This document shows positions 1 to 12,995 of a stretch of DNA of 64,000 bases, one piece after another. How positions within the stretch are numbered: the first letter of the stretch is position 1; each line of letters starts with the position of its first letter. Origin of the DNA: Certhia americana (Eukaryota > Chordata > Aves > Passeriformes > Certhiidae). Location: contig CM031857.1 of assembly GCA_018697195.1 (NCBI GenBank), forward strand, positions 59,125,472-59,189,471, in the 5' to 3' direction. Under the pieces are notes generated by a model. It was given only the letters and a program-made list of their open reading frames with translations. It was not told the DNA's origin and made no database searches. Both the position numbers and the translations under genes were made by a program.

Positions 1-2511
1 ATGACACCAGTTCACAAGGATGTGACATGAATTATTAGATGCTTAATCCTACTATTACTACTTCTACTAATATAACTGAACAATACACTTTCTATCAGCC
101 TGGGTAGCTAGCTTACAGAACATTCTTACAGTTTTTACAATTAATGAAAACATCCAGAGGCAAAAGAAAAGCAAAACAAATCTTCAGCTATCAGAATTAT
201 ATGAACCATGCTGAGAAGTCTGCAGGCCAAGATAAAAAAAAAAACTTTGACATAGAAAAAAAAAAATAAAAACAAGTACTATACTAATGTATAGAAGAAT
301 TAATGAGGAATAATTCCAAATCATAATTGTACTACTAAATGGAATATACATTGCATTGTAAATCTGTCCTAGATTTTTAATTTCTAAGCTACACAAAAAG
401 TGGGTAAAGCACGTCACAGCTTTTAAGAATGAGTTTTTCTGGGAATTTTTTGTTAAAAAATGCATGAAAGATTGTGCTGTGTCATCCTTGGCAAATGTAT
501 GTTTTATTGATAGAATGAAGGTAAAAACTTGGGATAAGAGCAAGCAGAAGGCATCGCAGCATTCCTGCTGCATCATGTCAGTATTGTTTCTTGATTCCTT
601 AACCTTTCAGTGCTCACTGTGGAGAAACATTAAAATCCTACATGTTTCTGGTATCCCTTCAATGTTTTTCATTCTCCATAGGAAAACTTCCATGACAACT
701 GAGCTTCATGTAGTTTTCCATTGTGAAATTTCCATTTCCAGTATATCCAAACCCATAGCTTAACTGCAGGAAGTTATTGTGGGCTTCCAAATCTTAATTC
801 ACTCCTGATCCACTGAAAAGGAGGCTGTTCACAGCTTAAATATAACTAGGTATTAAGTGAGGACAATAGGAGAATTGTGCTTTTTGAGAGCAAAGTGTTT
901 TTCTTTTTTTAATCTTCCATAGAGTTCACAATAGAAGCATGATTTTTTCCTTTATAAAACAGGAAAAGTAAATGTACTCTCTGGATCTAATTTCCAAAAG
1001 AATAGGACTGACAATTTACTCATTGTTTCATGAATGACTTGCATTCAGATTCCTATTAGTTCTTCATTGTAAATAAGATTTCAAAATCCTTTCAGGCTTG
1101 TATTCATCTTCCATCTGCTGCTAGATAGAACTCTTCCCTTGAGAGATCTAGAATTTTTTTGTAGTTGAATTACCAAAAATGATCTTGACTATATTCATGT
1201 GTAGCTGTGCAAAGGGTGAATGTTTACACAAATGTAAAGAAAGAACATGAAGACTGCCAAGAAAAGAAGAAACTAAGAAGAAAGACAACCTTAAATGTGT
1301 TTGGGAGGACCTTTTACTACATGGCAATACACTGACATTGAATGGTGCATTTTGTAACTATGTATCAGCAGTTCTGCCTGAAACTTTATAAAAGCCCTGT
1401 ATTTGTTACCACAGTGACAAGCCAACCCTACATGTTTTCAGGAAGTGACTATCAGCACTTGCAGGGAAGTGATCACCTAAAAAAATTAGTCAGTTGAGGC
1501 CCTTCCCAAAATTTTAATGCCAGGATGCACAATGTCAGTGAGTCTTAGCATCCATCCTGAAAGAATTCTCTCTTTAAAAGGTACAGAGTGCTTTTATTAT
1601 GGTTTAATTTTTCTCTATCAGTATTTTAACAGTACTAAATTTTCAGGTCTATGCCATTAAAGCAAGTGAGATGAGAATATTCTATACTTGGTTCGTCGTC
1701 AAGGTTTTATGACTATAACAAATTAATTTCTGGCTAGTTGGCTAAATTAGGTTAATATGTACAGAGAAACACATTCTTTTTCCCCCATAAAAGGAAATGG
1801 TAAAAGATAAATAATGAAGTCCATGAATCGGGAATGGATTTAACAATTTTAATTTATTGCGACTGAAAAGTGTCAATTAGAAATTTAGGCATAAAATGAG
1901 GAAAGGGTCATTTTCATATTATATGCAGCCATCACATTTCTGGCTTTTTGAAAACATCTGTAATAGTGTTTGCAATAATAATAAATTCTAAGGGCTCCCA
2001 TCCTCATGTGGTATTCTGTGAGGCAAGTGTATAAAACCAGTTTGAAATGGAAAATGTTCAATCTAATTTTTTCCCCAGGGTTTCTCCACTGTTTGATTAG
2101 AGAATAGCTGCATTCAAACATATTACCATTCTGTCAGCAGTGCTCACAGACTTGTACTTTCACTGCATGATAAATGAAGTTTACACAGTTTTTGTTGTGC
2201 GAGGATAGGGTCTAGTGATGCAGTGATGCACACGTGATTTTTAAGTGTCTGATTTGGTTAATCGTTAAACATTACATAGTCTTAAACTTTCAAGAATTCT
2301 GTGCAAACATGGAAATCAGGTGGAAATTATCCCGAGGGTGTTGTACATCACCCTAGTAGTATGGAAGTAGAGATAAGATACCAGCTTCTACCACTGATGA
2401 TCTGTCTGTCTGACAGAATTTTTTTTTTTTTTTTTAAGTTATTCTCATTAAAGAATTGTATTTAAAATTAATCTAGTATTTAAACAGATTTATTTGTTGA
2501 CACAGTGAGAA
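1..2511. other. Unassigned AT-rich DNA, no gene seen
   Basis: I see no recognisable gene, RNA gene or mobile element here. Open frames (up to about 130 codons) lack recognisable domains and have the low-complexity, Phe/Leu/Ser-rich composition expected by chance in AT-rich DNA. The only simple tract is a run of 17 T at 2419-2435, shortly before the CR1 fragment that begins at 2512. Old, highly diverged repeats could be present below what the eye can detect. Confidence 0.7.
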
Positions 2512-2583
2512 AATCACAGAATATGCTGAGTTGGAAGGGATCATAGAGTCTGACTCCTGACCCTGCCCTGGACACTCCAAGAA

Positions 2584-3087
2584 TCACACCATGTGCCTGA
2601 GAGCATTGTTCAAATGTTTCTTGAACTCTTTAAGGTTTGTGGCTGTAAGGTGCTGTGACCACTTCCCTGGGGAGCCTGTTCCAGTGCCCAACCACCCTCT
2701 GGGTGAAGAACCTTTTCCTGATATCCAACCTAAACCTACCTCTAACTCAGCTTCATGCCTTTTGATTTGGTTTCTCTCACTAGTCACCACAGAGAAGAGA
2801 TCAGTGCCTGCCCCTCCTCTTCCCCTCATGAGGAAGCTGTAACTGCAATGAGCTCTCCCCTCAGTCTCCTCCACACTGAACAGACCGAGGGACCTCAGCT
2901 GCTCCTCACACAGCTTCCCCTCAAGGCCCTTCACCATCCTCATGGCCCTCCTTTGGACACTCCCTAACTGTTTAATGTCCTTCTTACATTGTGGCACCCA
3001 AACCAGCCCCCAGCACTCGAGGTGAGGCTGCCCCAGTGCAGAGCAGAGCAGGACAATCCCCTCCATTTCCCAGGAGGCTGTGACCAA
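2584..3087 (-). pseudogene. CR1 ORF2 C-terminal remnant (reverse-transcriptase protein)
   Basis: This is an open stretch of 167 codons and the longest open frame of the window. It is not a host gene. After about 25 residues it aligns by eye with the conserved C-terminal tail of CR1 ORF2: the KKDI...VQRRA...VKGLE block around residues 34-57, the LGLFS...EE block near 66-74, the DLFSVVTS block near 96-103 and the terminal LRHMV. The reverse-transcriptase catalytic domain lies upstream in an intact CR1 and is absent here, so the product would have no enzymatic activity. The start codon is fortuitous, and the frame continues into CR1 sequence that is shifted upstream of 3087. Confidence 0.85.
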
Positions 3088-3194
3088 TGACTGCCTGATG
3101 TCCCCCAGGACAGGGCTGGCCCTCCTGGCTGCCAGGGCACTGCTGGCTCATGTTCCACTTGCCATCCACCAGGACCCTCATGGAATGGAACTGC

Positions 3195-3222
3195 TCTCCA
3201 TTCCCTGGTCTCCATTCCCTGG
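3195..3222. repeat. Perfect 14-bp tandem duplication
   Basis: The unit TCTCCATTCCCTGG occurs twice back to back (3195-3208 and 3209-3222) at the 5' border of the minus-strand CR1 fragment. It may mark a small duplication made at the truncated 5' junction of the insertion or a later slippage event. Confidence 0.9.
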
Positions 3223-3224
3223 TA

Positions 3225-6200
3225 CATATATCATGCATACATTCCCCTTACAATGTGTCTTGGTAAGAAGTACACATGCAAAATGTGCAGAAACTAAATT
3301 ATTACTTTGGGGTTTCTTTTTACACAAACTATCCATCCATTCTATAAGTTGACGGATCAGTTTAATGATATTTACAGAAGGTCTATCTCATTGTGAAGGA
3401 ATATTGAAAACTGGTTTTCTCAGTTTTGGGTTTTTTTAGTGATATACCAAAGATGACTTGTTACTTGTTCACAATATAAAAGGGCTTAAAAAAAAGAAAA
3501 TGAAAGAAAATAGCCTTGATAATGGTAGGCTCTTCCATTTACCAGGTAAGAAACGCAATCAGTCAAAAACTGAACACTGACATTATAAATGATTACATGA
3601 GTTATCATTCAGTATAGTGGTAAAAGGTTAGATCAGACTACTTTTTCCATTTCATCTAACGTCTTTCAAGGTTGAAAGTGTTTCTAAACATTTTTGCTTT
3701 GACTCAAAGTAACCATGGCTTGACATCTGCAGGTCTGTTGGTTTAGGAAAAATTTTTAGACAATGATCCACAATGATCCTGATAGTCCTTTCTTGTGTTA
3801 AAATACATAGTCATGAGCTGATGTGGGGGGAGGGAGGGGAAACACAGAGGGAAATTCTTCTTATTTTAGCTGATGAGTTAGACTGAACTACAATGGGCAG
3901 TAGAAATAACTGAAGTGATTGACCACCCCTGGGTGACCTGCAGCACTTTTCCATGTGTTGCTCACAGGCAGAGCCAAAGGACTTGACTAGACTAACAATA
4001 CCTTTTTCCATAATTGTACAGTACTGGCACCCAGACTGTAGTGTAGGAGCTCCAAACTGCCTATGACCTCTAGGACACAGACCCAATGTTTCACTGCCCC
4101 TGACTTTTGGAAATAACACATTTAGTGACTGAGGGAATAAAACCATTCTTGCTCTATCTGTATAGTTATATTAAGAGGATATCTACCCTCAGGCAAATAT
4201 TCTAAGTTTCCAAATACCATCTTCAACTATATAAATATCTCTTACACAGAAAATTATCAGTGTTTTCAGACAGTTAATGTCATAGATAAGTGTAAGAGGT
4301 CACACTGGCAGGAAACTTATTCAAGGAACTCTTCTTCTTGGGTGCAAGACATGACTGTGTATCACTGAGCACATCGTGTGAATAATCTAATACAAGAAAA
4401 ATCTACAGATTTTTTAATTCCTTTCCCATTAACAGCAATGATTACGAATCCTAAAACTGTTACAAAAATAACCTAAAGAAATGTGTCATAAGTCATAGCT
4501 TTCATTTTAATCCATGACTAACATTCTTCTTTCTGGACAACTTACTGTAGTTGTTTTGTTCTGTTTTTCCGCTATATCTATCAGAAAAGCAGGACCCAGG
4601 TTAAAAACAGAGTGTGTACTTCCCTTTCAGAACATCTTTAAGTGTAAATGAATGCAAGAAAAATTCTATTCACAAGATATTTTATTTCATACTCTTGCTT
4701 ATATTTAGTTCTGAATTAGATTTTACATATGAGTCCAAAATATTTTTTGATAAAGAGATCGACTCACACCTCTTAACCTCCTCTCAGGCTCTCAGTGGGT
4801 CTAAATGAGGCCAGTTTGAGCACTGTTAACTCCTTTGTATCAGTTTATTTTGCAGCATTTTCTGGTAAGAAAAGTACTGAAGTGGTTTCAGAGTTTGTGT
4901 CTTTCACATGACAGGGTGATTACACACAGCAGAGGATCTTCAGGTTAAAGAAAGAAAATGAAAAAAATTGAAAATTTTAAATTAAAGCAGTCAAAGAGTC
5001 AACATCGCTTTATCTAAAAAAAATTTTAAAATGTACTAAATGTAAATGAAGAATTGCTTGTCCGCATAGGAGTCCTATATGAGATTTTGATGTTTCCAGT
5101 CAGCAAGAAATTCCCCTTATCCCAGAAATGTTATTCTTGTCCTCCATACTTTCCTCTTGTCTTCTATACTCTCTCTCTCCATCTCTCCATCACCTGTTTT
5201 CTACATTGCTTTATATACATTTACATCTTTCTTTCCCTTCCTCTTTTCTACTCTTAGTTTCATGCTCAGTCCTTGACTCTATACGATTTAGAAATAATAA
5301 CTGAAAAATCTTACAAAAAATAATGTTAAACAGTCATAGAAATAAGTATATACTTATATAATTTTATTGCTGACTTATCTCCATAGTTTTCAAACCGACA
5401 GATTGCTTGGATCATAAGTAAAAAAAATTAAAAATCATATTACTTATCAAAGAATTTGTTCTTCTACAGGATGGATCAGCATCTCATAGAAACTTTAATG
5501 TATTGCTCACTGTAATAGGAAGAGGCAGCATGTGCAGAATATTTTATTTAAATGTATTGATCTTTTGACATATGGTTAAAAAAAAGAAGAGAAGAAATTC
5601 TAGGAGATCCAATGAAAAATACCTTAAATTGTATTTTGCAGTACTTTTGCATATATCAACTGGCAACTCCAAAACAAAATTCCTTACAAATACATTAATG
5701 CTTCAGCTACTCATTTATCATATAAGTGTCAGACAAGACTCATAAGTCTCTTTCATGTATTGTTGATGAAGGTCACAGAAAGGCAGACTTTCAAATGACC
5801 TTCTCTCTCACTAAATTACTGCAATGAAACTGTAAAATGAACATGTCAAGAATACTATATGATTTTCAGTGGCATACACTCCACCTAAGTGATCCTTTCA
5901 CATCAAATGCAGGCTACCAGATGCTTAAGCTGTAACTAGGCAAGCCTGTCCTGGGCTGTTGTGTTTCCTGATTGGTGTGCCTGCTGAGATTAGGCACAAA
6001 TTGTATCTTTTAAATCTTTGAATAGGTAAAGAAGTGTTCAGAATGTAATAAGTTCTATAAATAGCTACAGGACATAGCAGTTAGTGTAATCATTCCTGCA
6101 AGGAAATGAGGTTTTCTTTCTGCCTCATCCAATAATATGGAACCTAAAATCTTGGATACACTGCCTTGTGGTCTCTTTTCACCAGAATGTTGCGCCAACA

Positions 6201-7734
6201 AGTGGAGAACAGAGTTGATGTCTATGAGAAAGTTTATGCTCCTATGGAAAGAATATCCATAGGGAATATCCCAGAAGCCATGTGTATGCATCTGGACAGA
6301 TGTGTATATACTGACTACATATTTGGATGGTGTGATTAGATGTTACTGCTGGGTTTTGTGTAATCTCTAAACTGCCTTATACTGAATTGAAACTCCTTTA
6401 ACAAACAAGGACACCACTAGCAATAAAAAAAAAACCAAAACAAAAACAAAACAAAACAAACAAACAAACAAATGCAAAGAAACCAACCAAACAAAAAAAC
6501 ACAACTGCCTTTGAATTCTAAACAAATGCTTCATAATTAATGGTTGCATAGCACTCTTAAAAACACAACTATTCCTAACCAAGAAGTTCCATTTTTACCT
6601 TGAAAAGGAAGTTCTTATATTTCTTATGCATTGTTTATGTCACCTTCTCAAACATTTTTGCTTAAAGTTGCAAATTGTCACACTTACCCTCTGTGGAGCA
6701 TTTATTCTTTTATGTTGGAGATTATGCACTTTTTTAAAAGTTTTGATCATGTGAAGAGTAAAATACTAATGCCACTTTTATCACGAAGCAGCAAATAACA
6801 CACTCATGACTCACCTCTTCAAGAAAACAGGAGAAAAAGATAAACAATAAATTTCAAGCATTCTTATTGAAACTGTTCTATCTAAATCCAGAAATGTGAA
6901 TCTCTCCTCCTTTTCTGAACCCTCTTTCTTCCACTGCCTCCATCACTGAATGGGCGCCATGTGTCTGTTCACCAGCACAGAGAACATACAGGGAATTGTA
7001 ATCATTGTGAATAGAAGGCCAGTATGTGAAATGAAATCTTGACTGCACAAATTAGTAAGAATTTTCTAATTAATATCAGTAGTTACACAGGAGAGTTCTA
7101 TCTTCCTGGGCATAACTGAATTATGAATTAAATGGAGAATGAAGAGAGAGAGGGAGAGAGGAAGAATAATGTTTGTGGTTGGACAAGTGCAGCTCTAATA
7201 TCATCAGTACAGAAAAGAGACTGAAAGAAGAACTGCAGAGAAGTTATGATTAAGAACTTTTCAGCTATTTATCACCTTTTTTATTTAGTCTTGCTGTATT
7301 TCTGGCTGATTGGGTACACATTTATGACTGATGAATTTAGCATATCAGCTGTTTTCACACTGTATTTATAAAATTCCTCTAATGGCTTATAATGGAATAT
7401 TTTGCTTTTTGATAAAAAGAATAATTCATCAACACAACAGGCAGAAAGGAAATGAAAGAGAACGTTTGTTCAGAAAGCTTTTAAATTATGTTGTTTGTTC
7501 ATGTCAACATTTTTTGCTCTTGCTATGTCTGTCTTCTTCCACGAGGACCAAATCAAGCAATTACATAGAAAAAAAAAAACAAAACCCAAACAACATTGCC
7601 TGATAGTTCACATAATACCAGGGGAACCAGCAGGGAATGATTTGCAAAATTGTTGTTTGCTGAGGTCATGTATCAACAGCTGAAGTCCATAACTGTTGAG
7701 CTTGGAACACAACAAGCTGAACTGTAGTGAAGTA
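3225..7734. other. Unassigned AT-rich DNA
   Basis: I recognise no gene or element here. A purine-rich patch (GGGGGGAGGGAGGGG) occurs near 3824-3840. The stretch 3811-4146 is somewhat less AT-rich and holds a 111-codon minus-strand open frame with no recognisable domain. An A-rich (CAAAA/CAAA)n tract lies at 6422-6472 and a short GA-rich stretch near 7144-7165. Confidence 0.65.
6422..6472. repeat. A-rich (CAAAA)n/(CAAA)n tract
   Basis: About 50 bases alternate runs of A with single C, resolving into CAAAA and then CAAA units. Such tracts grow by replication slippage or derive from old poly(A) tails. No flanking retrocopy is recognisable. Confidence 0.9.
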
Positions 7735-8026
7735 CAGAGGGGAGGTGGAGGAGCAGATGCTGACCTCTTGTCTCTCATGACCAGTGACAGGATGACAAGT
7801 TGTGTCAGGGTTGGATATCAGGAAAATGCTTTTCACTCAGAGGGTGGCTGGGCACTGAAACAGCCTCCATGGGGAAGTGGTCACAGCACCAAGCCTGAGA
7901 GCTCAGTAAGCATTTGGGCTATCAGACACAAGGTGAGACTCTTGAGGATGTCCTGTGCAGGGCCAGGAGTTGGATTTGATGATCCATGTAGGTCTCTTCC
8001 AACTCACCACATTCTGTGATTCTATG
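7735..8026 (+). mobile_element. CR1 LINE 3' fragment, plus strand
   Basis: This is a 3' CR1 fragment of roughly 290 bp in plus orientation. Diagnostic blocks are the 'gaccagtgacagg' segment near 7780, 'ttggatatcaggaaaatgc' near 7812, 'agagggtggctgggcactg' near 7840, 'ggggaagtggtcacagcacc' near 7872 and the 3' end 'caactcaccacattctgtga'. These encode, in broken frames, the last third of the CR1 ORF2 tail followed by its short 3' UTR. It is the same subfamily as the minus-strand copy at 2512-3224, which ends in nearly the same 3' sequence. It is 5'-truncated, non-coding and directly followed by an A-rich microsatellite. Confidence 0.9.
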
Positions 8027-8071
8027 AAAAATAAAACTAAAAATAAAATAAAATAAAATAATTAAAAAAAA
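8026..8071. repeat. (AAAAT)n microsatellite following CR1 3' end
   Basis: Imperfect AAAAT/AAATA units run directly from the end of the CR1 element. CR1 normally ends in a short 8-bp-type repeat and not in poly(A), so this is likely a secondary expansion seeded at the 3' junction. Confidence 0.9.
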
Positions 8072-11000
8072 GTGTTGCCAACATACGTAAAAAGGCACTA
8101 CAAATTAGAAAGTTTCTGCCTTTCCCTGGTTCAACTATCCATTTGTAAGATGGGGTAATACAGACATATCTTTTACAGGAAATTTTTGGAAAATCCATAC
8201 ATTATTGTCTGAGGGATACTTGGTTACTCTACTAACAATATAATTCTCCGTATAATAATTAATAATATGGTGTCCAGGTCAAGTTCTCAGATAGAGCGCA
8301 GAAACTGTGATGATCCACGGAATGCAGAGGAGCCTCTCACGCATATGTATCCATGTATTCAGGAGATAGGACATGCAGGAAAATGATCTGAGGGCAGGTT
8401 TTTTGCATGTACTGAACTTGAAGTTTCCTAGATGGATCTAAACTCTTAAACAATTTTGAAGCAACTAATAGAATAAATAACAATAGTTGAATACTAAGAA
8501 AAGAACAAGGGGATCTTATAAAGTGTGTCAAATGAGCAGGAACAGATAAGAAAACACAAAAAAGGAAGCCCTTGATAATAATGTGGGTTCAGTAGTAAGC
8601 CAGACTCTACTCACTAGAAATAACCATGAAGTCTTTTTGAGAAAGTCTTTGTGTCAGGTTCTCCTCACCATTAAGATGTTGCCTGTGATATCACTATGGT
8701 ACAGCTCTATGTATTCATTATGTGCTAAAATGGAATGGGAGGGAAAATCTAAAATTAAAAATGTACAACAGCCCACTCATGGTTAATTGGCCTATGAAAA
8801 TATTAGGAGAAAACTAAAACATCTTTCTTTTCTAGACAGCAGATGTGAGTGAGCAAGGTAAGCCTTGGACATTTTTATCTTGCAATTTTAAAATAAATTT
8901 TCTGAACAAGATTCAAATATTTACCCATGGATTCCCAAGAATATTAAGCAATCCATTATTACATAACATTGATTAATGTTTCACTTTTAAAGAGCTATGA
9001 AAACATTAATTAATACCAATGAAGGTGTATGGTATTGTTATACATATACCCATGGTAGAGTATCTGCCTTTTTTAATTCAGTTTGGAAACTGTCTGCCCT
9101 GTGGACAGATGTGACTATCAAATTCAATGCCTGCAGCACATTTGCTGACCTTCATCAAGCTCTGCCTTTTTTATGTTGCAACATTATTTTGTTTTATTAT
9201 TTTACCCGAAGAGAGCACTCTGTGATCAGCAAAGAGATTCTTTTATCTTAATAATTGTTCCCATATTCATAAATATTCAGATATTCAGTCTCCCAGGAAC
9301 ACTATTCACTATTTCTTGGTATTGACAAAAAAGAAATGAAATAATTTCAACTAAGGCTCAATACATGAAAGCTGATAGTCCAGTTATGTTATTAGCATAA
9401 GACCACTTTTGTTTGTACTTGTTAAATTCTGTAAAATTATAAGCTTGCAGTCTACAAATCTTTCACATTAGCTGCAGCTACATTTAATTCAGGAGGAATG
9501 CTTAAAGAGTGTCAGGCCTTGAATTTACAAAATTTTGAGGGAAGCATTTTCTTTATTCTTGCTACCAGGTTCTGGTAGAGTTGACCTATGATTAAACATG
9601 TCAAGGACCGACGAACAGGTCAATACGTTAAAGAAAAGACAAAACCAAAATCAGGATGAAGCCTGACACCCATACAAAACTGAAATGATGTAATTAAATC
9701 TAATGGATTAAAACAGGCCCTTAGAAACAATCTGTCCATAGTGTTTTAGAAGGGAAGAGAGAAATTTAAAGAACTTTCAGAATCATTTACATAGAAGATA
9801 TGAATATGAAAATGGTTTTATGATGTAGTGAATTCAGCAAGTTGTCTTCAAGTCAGAGTCCTTCAATTAAGCATGGCGATAGAATAAGCTATGTATATTT
9901 TTGTAAAGACATGCATTGGAATGAGAATTTCGGAAGCATAATGATGACTAGGACTTAGATAATCTCCTGCAGAGACATCAAATTGCATATTTATTGCAAA
10001 ACTTCTTTCTTTGTATTATGAATGTGCTGGTCTCACACATATTAAGAAGAAAGCTAACCAAAAGCTTAAACGGAATATGCATATTATATATAATGTATAG
10101 TACTATATATACAACTTTATTGTGGTTCTTTTAATGATATTAGTTATGATGGTACTCCACTTCCAGGTGCTAGTGAAAAGAAAGATTCTTAAATATGATT
10201 ATTTAAGAATTTTGCACATCACTTGAGTATCAGGATGTTGCCTGAAGTAAGACTGTTATGGTTATCTCTACCATGGTTTAAAATATCATGTAACTGGAAA
10301 ATTTTATATCAAGATAAACCTACAAATACCTGTCCAAAGTACTTGGCAAACAAAATTTTGGCTGTTGGTAGAGCAAAGCAAGGTACTTACCACACTATAA
10401 ATATTTTGAATCTTTTTAAATTATATTATTTGTAAGTATGGTAGATATTATATTTTCTCTATTAAAAATGGGGTGAGAATGATTACAAAGTTTAAAATAT
10501 TAAGACTGTAAAATCTTGAGTATCCAAAGTAAAGGATTTTTGCCCTCTAAATTTTGTATTTGTCAGCTATGAGCGAATTAAATTTTGTCAAGCAGTCAAT
10601 AATGCATATTATTAATAAACCAAAAACTTTGCATGAGTTCTAAGAATAGGCCTTGTACTAAGTGGTCCAATAATGGTCCCTTGTGGACCTTAGCCTGGTG
10701 GATACCTTACCCTAGTGGATAAGGTACTTTACTGCCAGTACATCCAAATAAATCATGTCCTTTATATTGGGATGTGAGGGCTTTTGTCAGTAAGTGTATT
10801 TTTTCAGTGAAGACCAAAGAATCTAGAAAATAGTAGTATTACCATCCTAATAGTATTTTTAACAAGGAAAAAGTCGTAGATGTATTGCATGATTTACAAA
10901 GAAATTCCTCTGCCATCATGAAAAACTGAGTGCTGAATTGCAGCCTGACCCAGGAAAGCTCTGAAGACTCTCTCTTTGATATAATATACTATCAGAATTT

Positions 11001-12920
11001 TCAAATCACTTTACTAATCATTAAAAAAATGGTTATTAGGTTTTTTTTAAAAAAATACCTCATTTCTTACACAATGCCCCTGCACCAGCAATTTGTGTTG
11101 GTTAAACAAATTTCAGTTAGAAATCTGAGGAAAAAAATCTAATATCACTGAATGTACAAATTCTTGAAGAAGCAGGCAACACTCCCAGTTTATTAGGCAC
11201 TTGATTTACCATGTGTTCTAGAGATATTTGCTGAACTTTCAAAGTAAAGAATTTTTGCTTCTCTTGGTACTTTATTCCAAGACTAAACAAATATGACTAT
11301 TAAAAATGAACTACTCATTTGCAACCATTTTATTAACAGGAAAGTTTTTTTCAATGGTTCTGGAATTTTAACTTGCACTTGATAGGTGTATTCATAAATA
11401 CAATGGAAAAAAGAAGTGCTTTATTATGTATTGCTTGGATCAAATGCACTTAGGTAGCAACAGTATTGCAGTAATATTAATATCATTTACTCAACCATGG
11501 CCAACTTGATTAACCAATATTTTTAACAATGGAGTTCTGCAAAAAAACCCAGAAGCATCTTGATATGATGGAGAAAGAGACACATAGAAACGGTGTATTT
11601 GTTTTTTCATTCTTCTGTCTCTGAAGGAGTACCTTAGAAAGAGCACATGGGAAAAAGAAGGTGACTTTTTAAGATAACGGAGGTAAAAATTAAAGACAGA
11701 GGAACTCATTTAAACTTATTTGCCACTGTACGTGTTCTTCACATTGGTGTTAGTATGATGCTGTCTGATTAGTCTACAAGACACTTTCAGGAGTCTGTAT
11801 GGAGGCCATTCTTTGCTAGCCAGTAAAAAGCCAAAAAGTTTTGATATTCAGTCAGTTTTTTGCGCCTCATCTTTTTCATTGCCCATTTTCACCATGACTT
11901 TGCAAGCATGATATTGAAAGTGTAGCAGCCAGCAAAAGTGGGAAAAGATGGGTCTAAGAATCCATTCTCACACACATGGGCGGTGACTGGCACTATACAG
12001 AAAAATGAAGTTTTCAGTCCATTAAGAAGTCTTTATCCTCATGAAGAAAACAGCAGCCAAATAATAACACTGAAACTGACAGCACTGGTAAAGCTTCTAA
12101 TTGCCTATTTTCTCACCAGCAAGGTGTACCAGCTGTTTAGTCAATGAGTATGAATTTTGTTCTGGATATTGTTTTAAAATAGAGGTGTTTTTACCTAGGA
12201 TAACATATGAAACTTTTTAAAATGAATAATAAGATATGTAAATTATTGCTTTACCTGTCTAAACCTAGATATGAAGTCATTGACATACTATCTGAAAACT
12301 ATAAAGCCATTATGATTTTTTTTTTATCTCCATAATGTCTCTTGGATGCAGTAGACAAGGATAGAAGTACCCTCCCCAATGCCATTTTAGAGATGGGGGA
12401 AAAAAAAAGCACAAAGTAAACGATAACTTGCCTAAACTGACACATCTGATGTGTGGTTATACTGGGAACTATAAAAGTCCTAATGGTATTCAGCCTTTTA
12501 CAGATAAAAAATTTCTATAGATTGCTTTTCCTAATTTATAAATATGGCATATGAAAATAAATTACAATATTGCAAAATAAACACAGTAAGAAAATAAGCA
12601 AATATAAATGCTTGATTCGTGCATAGTGCAGATTTTATACAATTTCATTATCATATAAATAGCTCACATATATAATCTTTCTTGCGTTAATTCTGATAAA
12701 TGTTACAGTAAAAATTAAGATTAATTGAGGTTGCTTTGAAAGATTTGCTAAGAGTTATATCTGCGGTACTTTTTAGCCTAGTTACATTATGTTCCAAAAA
12801 GTTTCAGTATTCTATTAGTTATTTACGATATATGCTTACTCATATTTTTGTAGACTGCTAAACTGTGTAAAATTGCTTTTTTCAGTCTTAACTTTTGATG
12901 CTTAGAATACTTCAGGATTT
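8072..12920. other. Unassigned AT-rich DNA
   Basis: I see no gene or recognisable repeat. Small open frames (60-84 codons) lack domains. An AT-alternating patch (atattatatataatgtatag and neighbours) lies around 10079-10110. Splice-site-like dinucleotides occur, as in any sequence of this size, but no codon-biased open segment accompanies them. Confidence 0.65.
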
Positions 12921-12995
12921 GGGTTTTTTTTTGGTTTTTTTTGTTTGTTTGTTTGTTTGTTTGTTTGGTTTTTTTTGTTGTTGTTGTTTGTTTTG
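12921..12995. repeat. (GTTT)n / T-rich microsatellite
   Basis: This is a T-rich tract with a core of about seven perfect GTTT units (12943-12967), then oligo-T and (GTT)n. It is an ordinary slippage-prone repeat, not a CRISPR array: there are no spacers. Confidence 0.95.

Larger units (their letters stand above)
2512..3224 (-). mobile_element. CR1 LINE fragment, 3' part, minus strand
   Basis: This is the 3' portion of a CR1 non-LTR retrotransposon, read on the minus strand (5' end near 3224, 3' end at 2512). The 3' terminus, reverse-complemented, is the typical 'cccttccaactcagcat...ttctgtgatt' ending of avian CR1. Upstream on the same strand an open frame at 3087-2584 (167 codons) matches the C-terminus of the CR1 ORF2 protein, downstream of the reverse-transcriptase core: HLECWG, CKKDIKQLG, VQRRAMRMVKGLEGK, LRSLGLFSVEE, DLFSVVTS and the final LNNALRHMV. 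A frame-shifted upstream segment still reads VDGKWNMSQQC, another CR1 protein motif. The element is severely 5'-truncated (full CR1 is about 4.5 kb), frameshifted and dead. It is the same 3' subfamily as the copy at 7735-8026, in opposite orientation. Confidence 0.93.

Noticed and set aside
184..763. Overlapping open frames on both strands (130 and 99 codons)
   Set aside because: No domain, AT-driven Phe/Leu/Ser composition, poly-A/T contribution and no splice or promoter context; expected by chance in this composition.
2591..3352. Plus-strand open frames across 2.6-3.35 kb
   Set aside because: They are antisense shadows of the minus-strand CR1 ORF2 remnant.
12921..12995. Regular GTTT repeats considered as a possible CRISPR-like array
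   Set aside because: There are no unique spacers of constant length; it is a microsatellite in vertebrate DNA.
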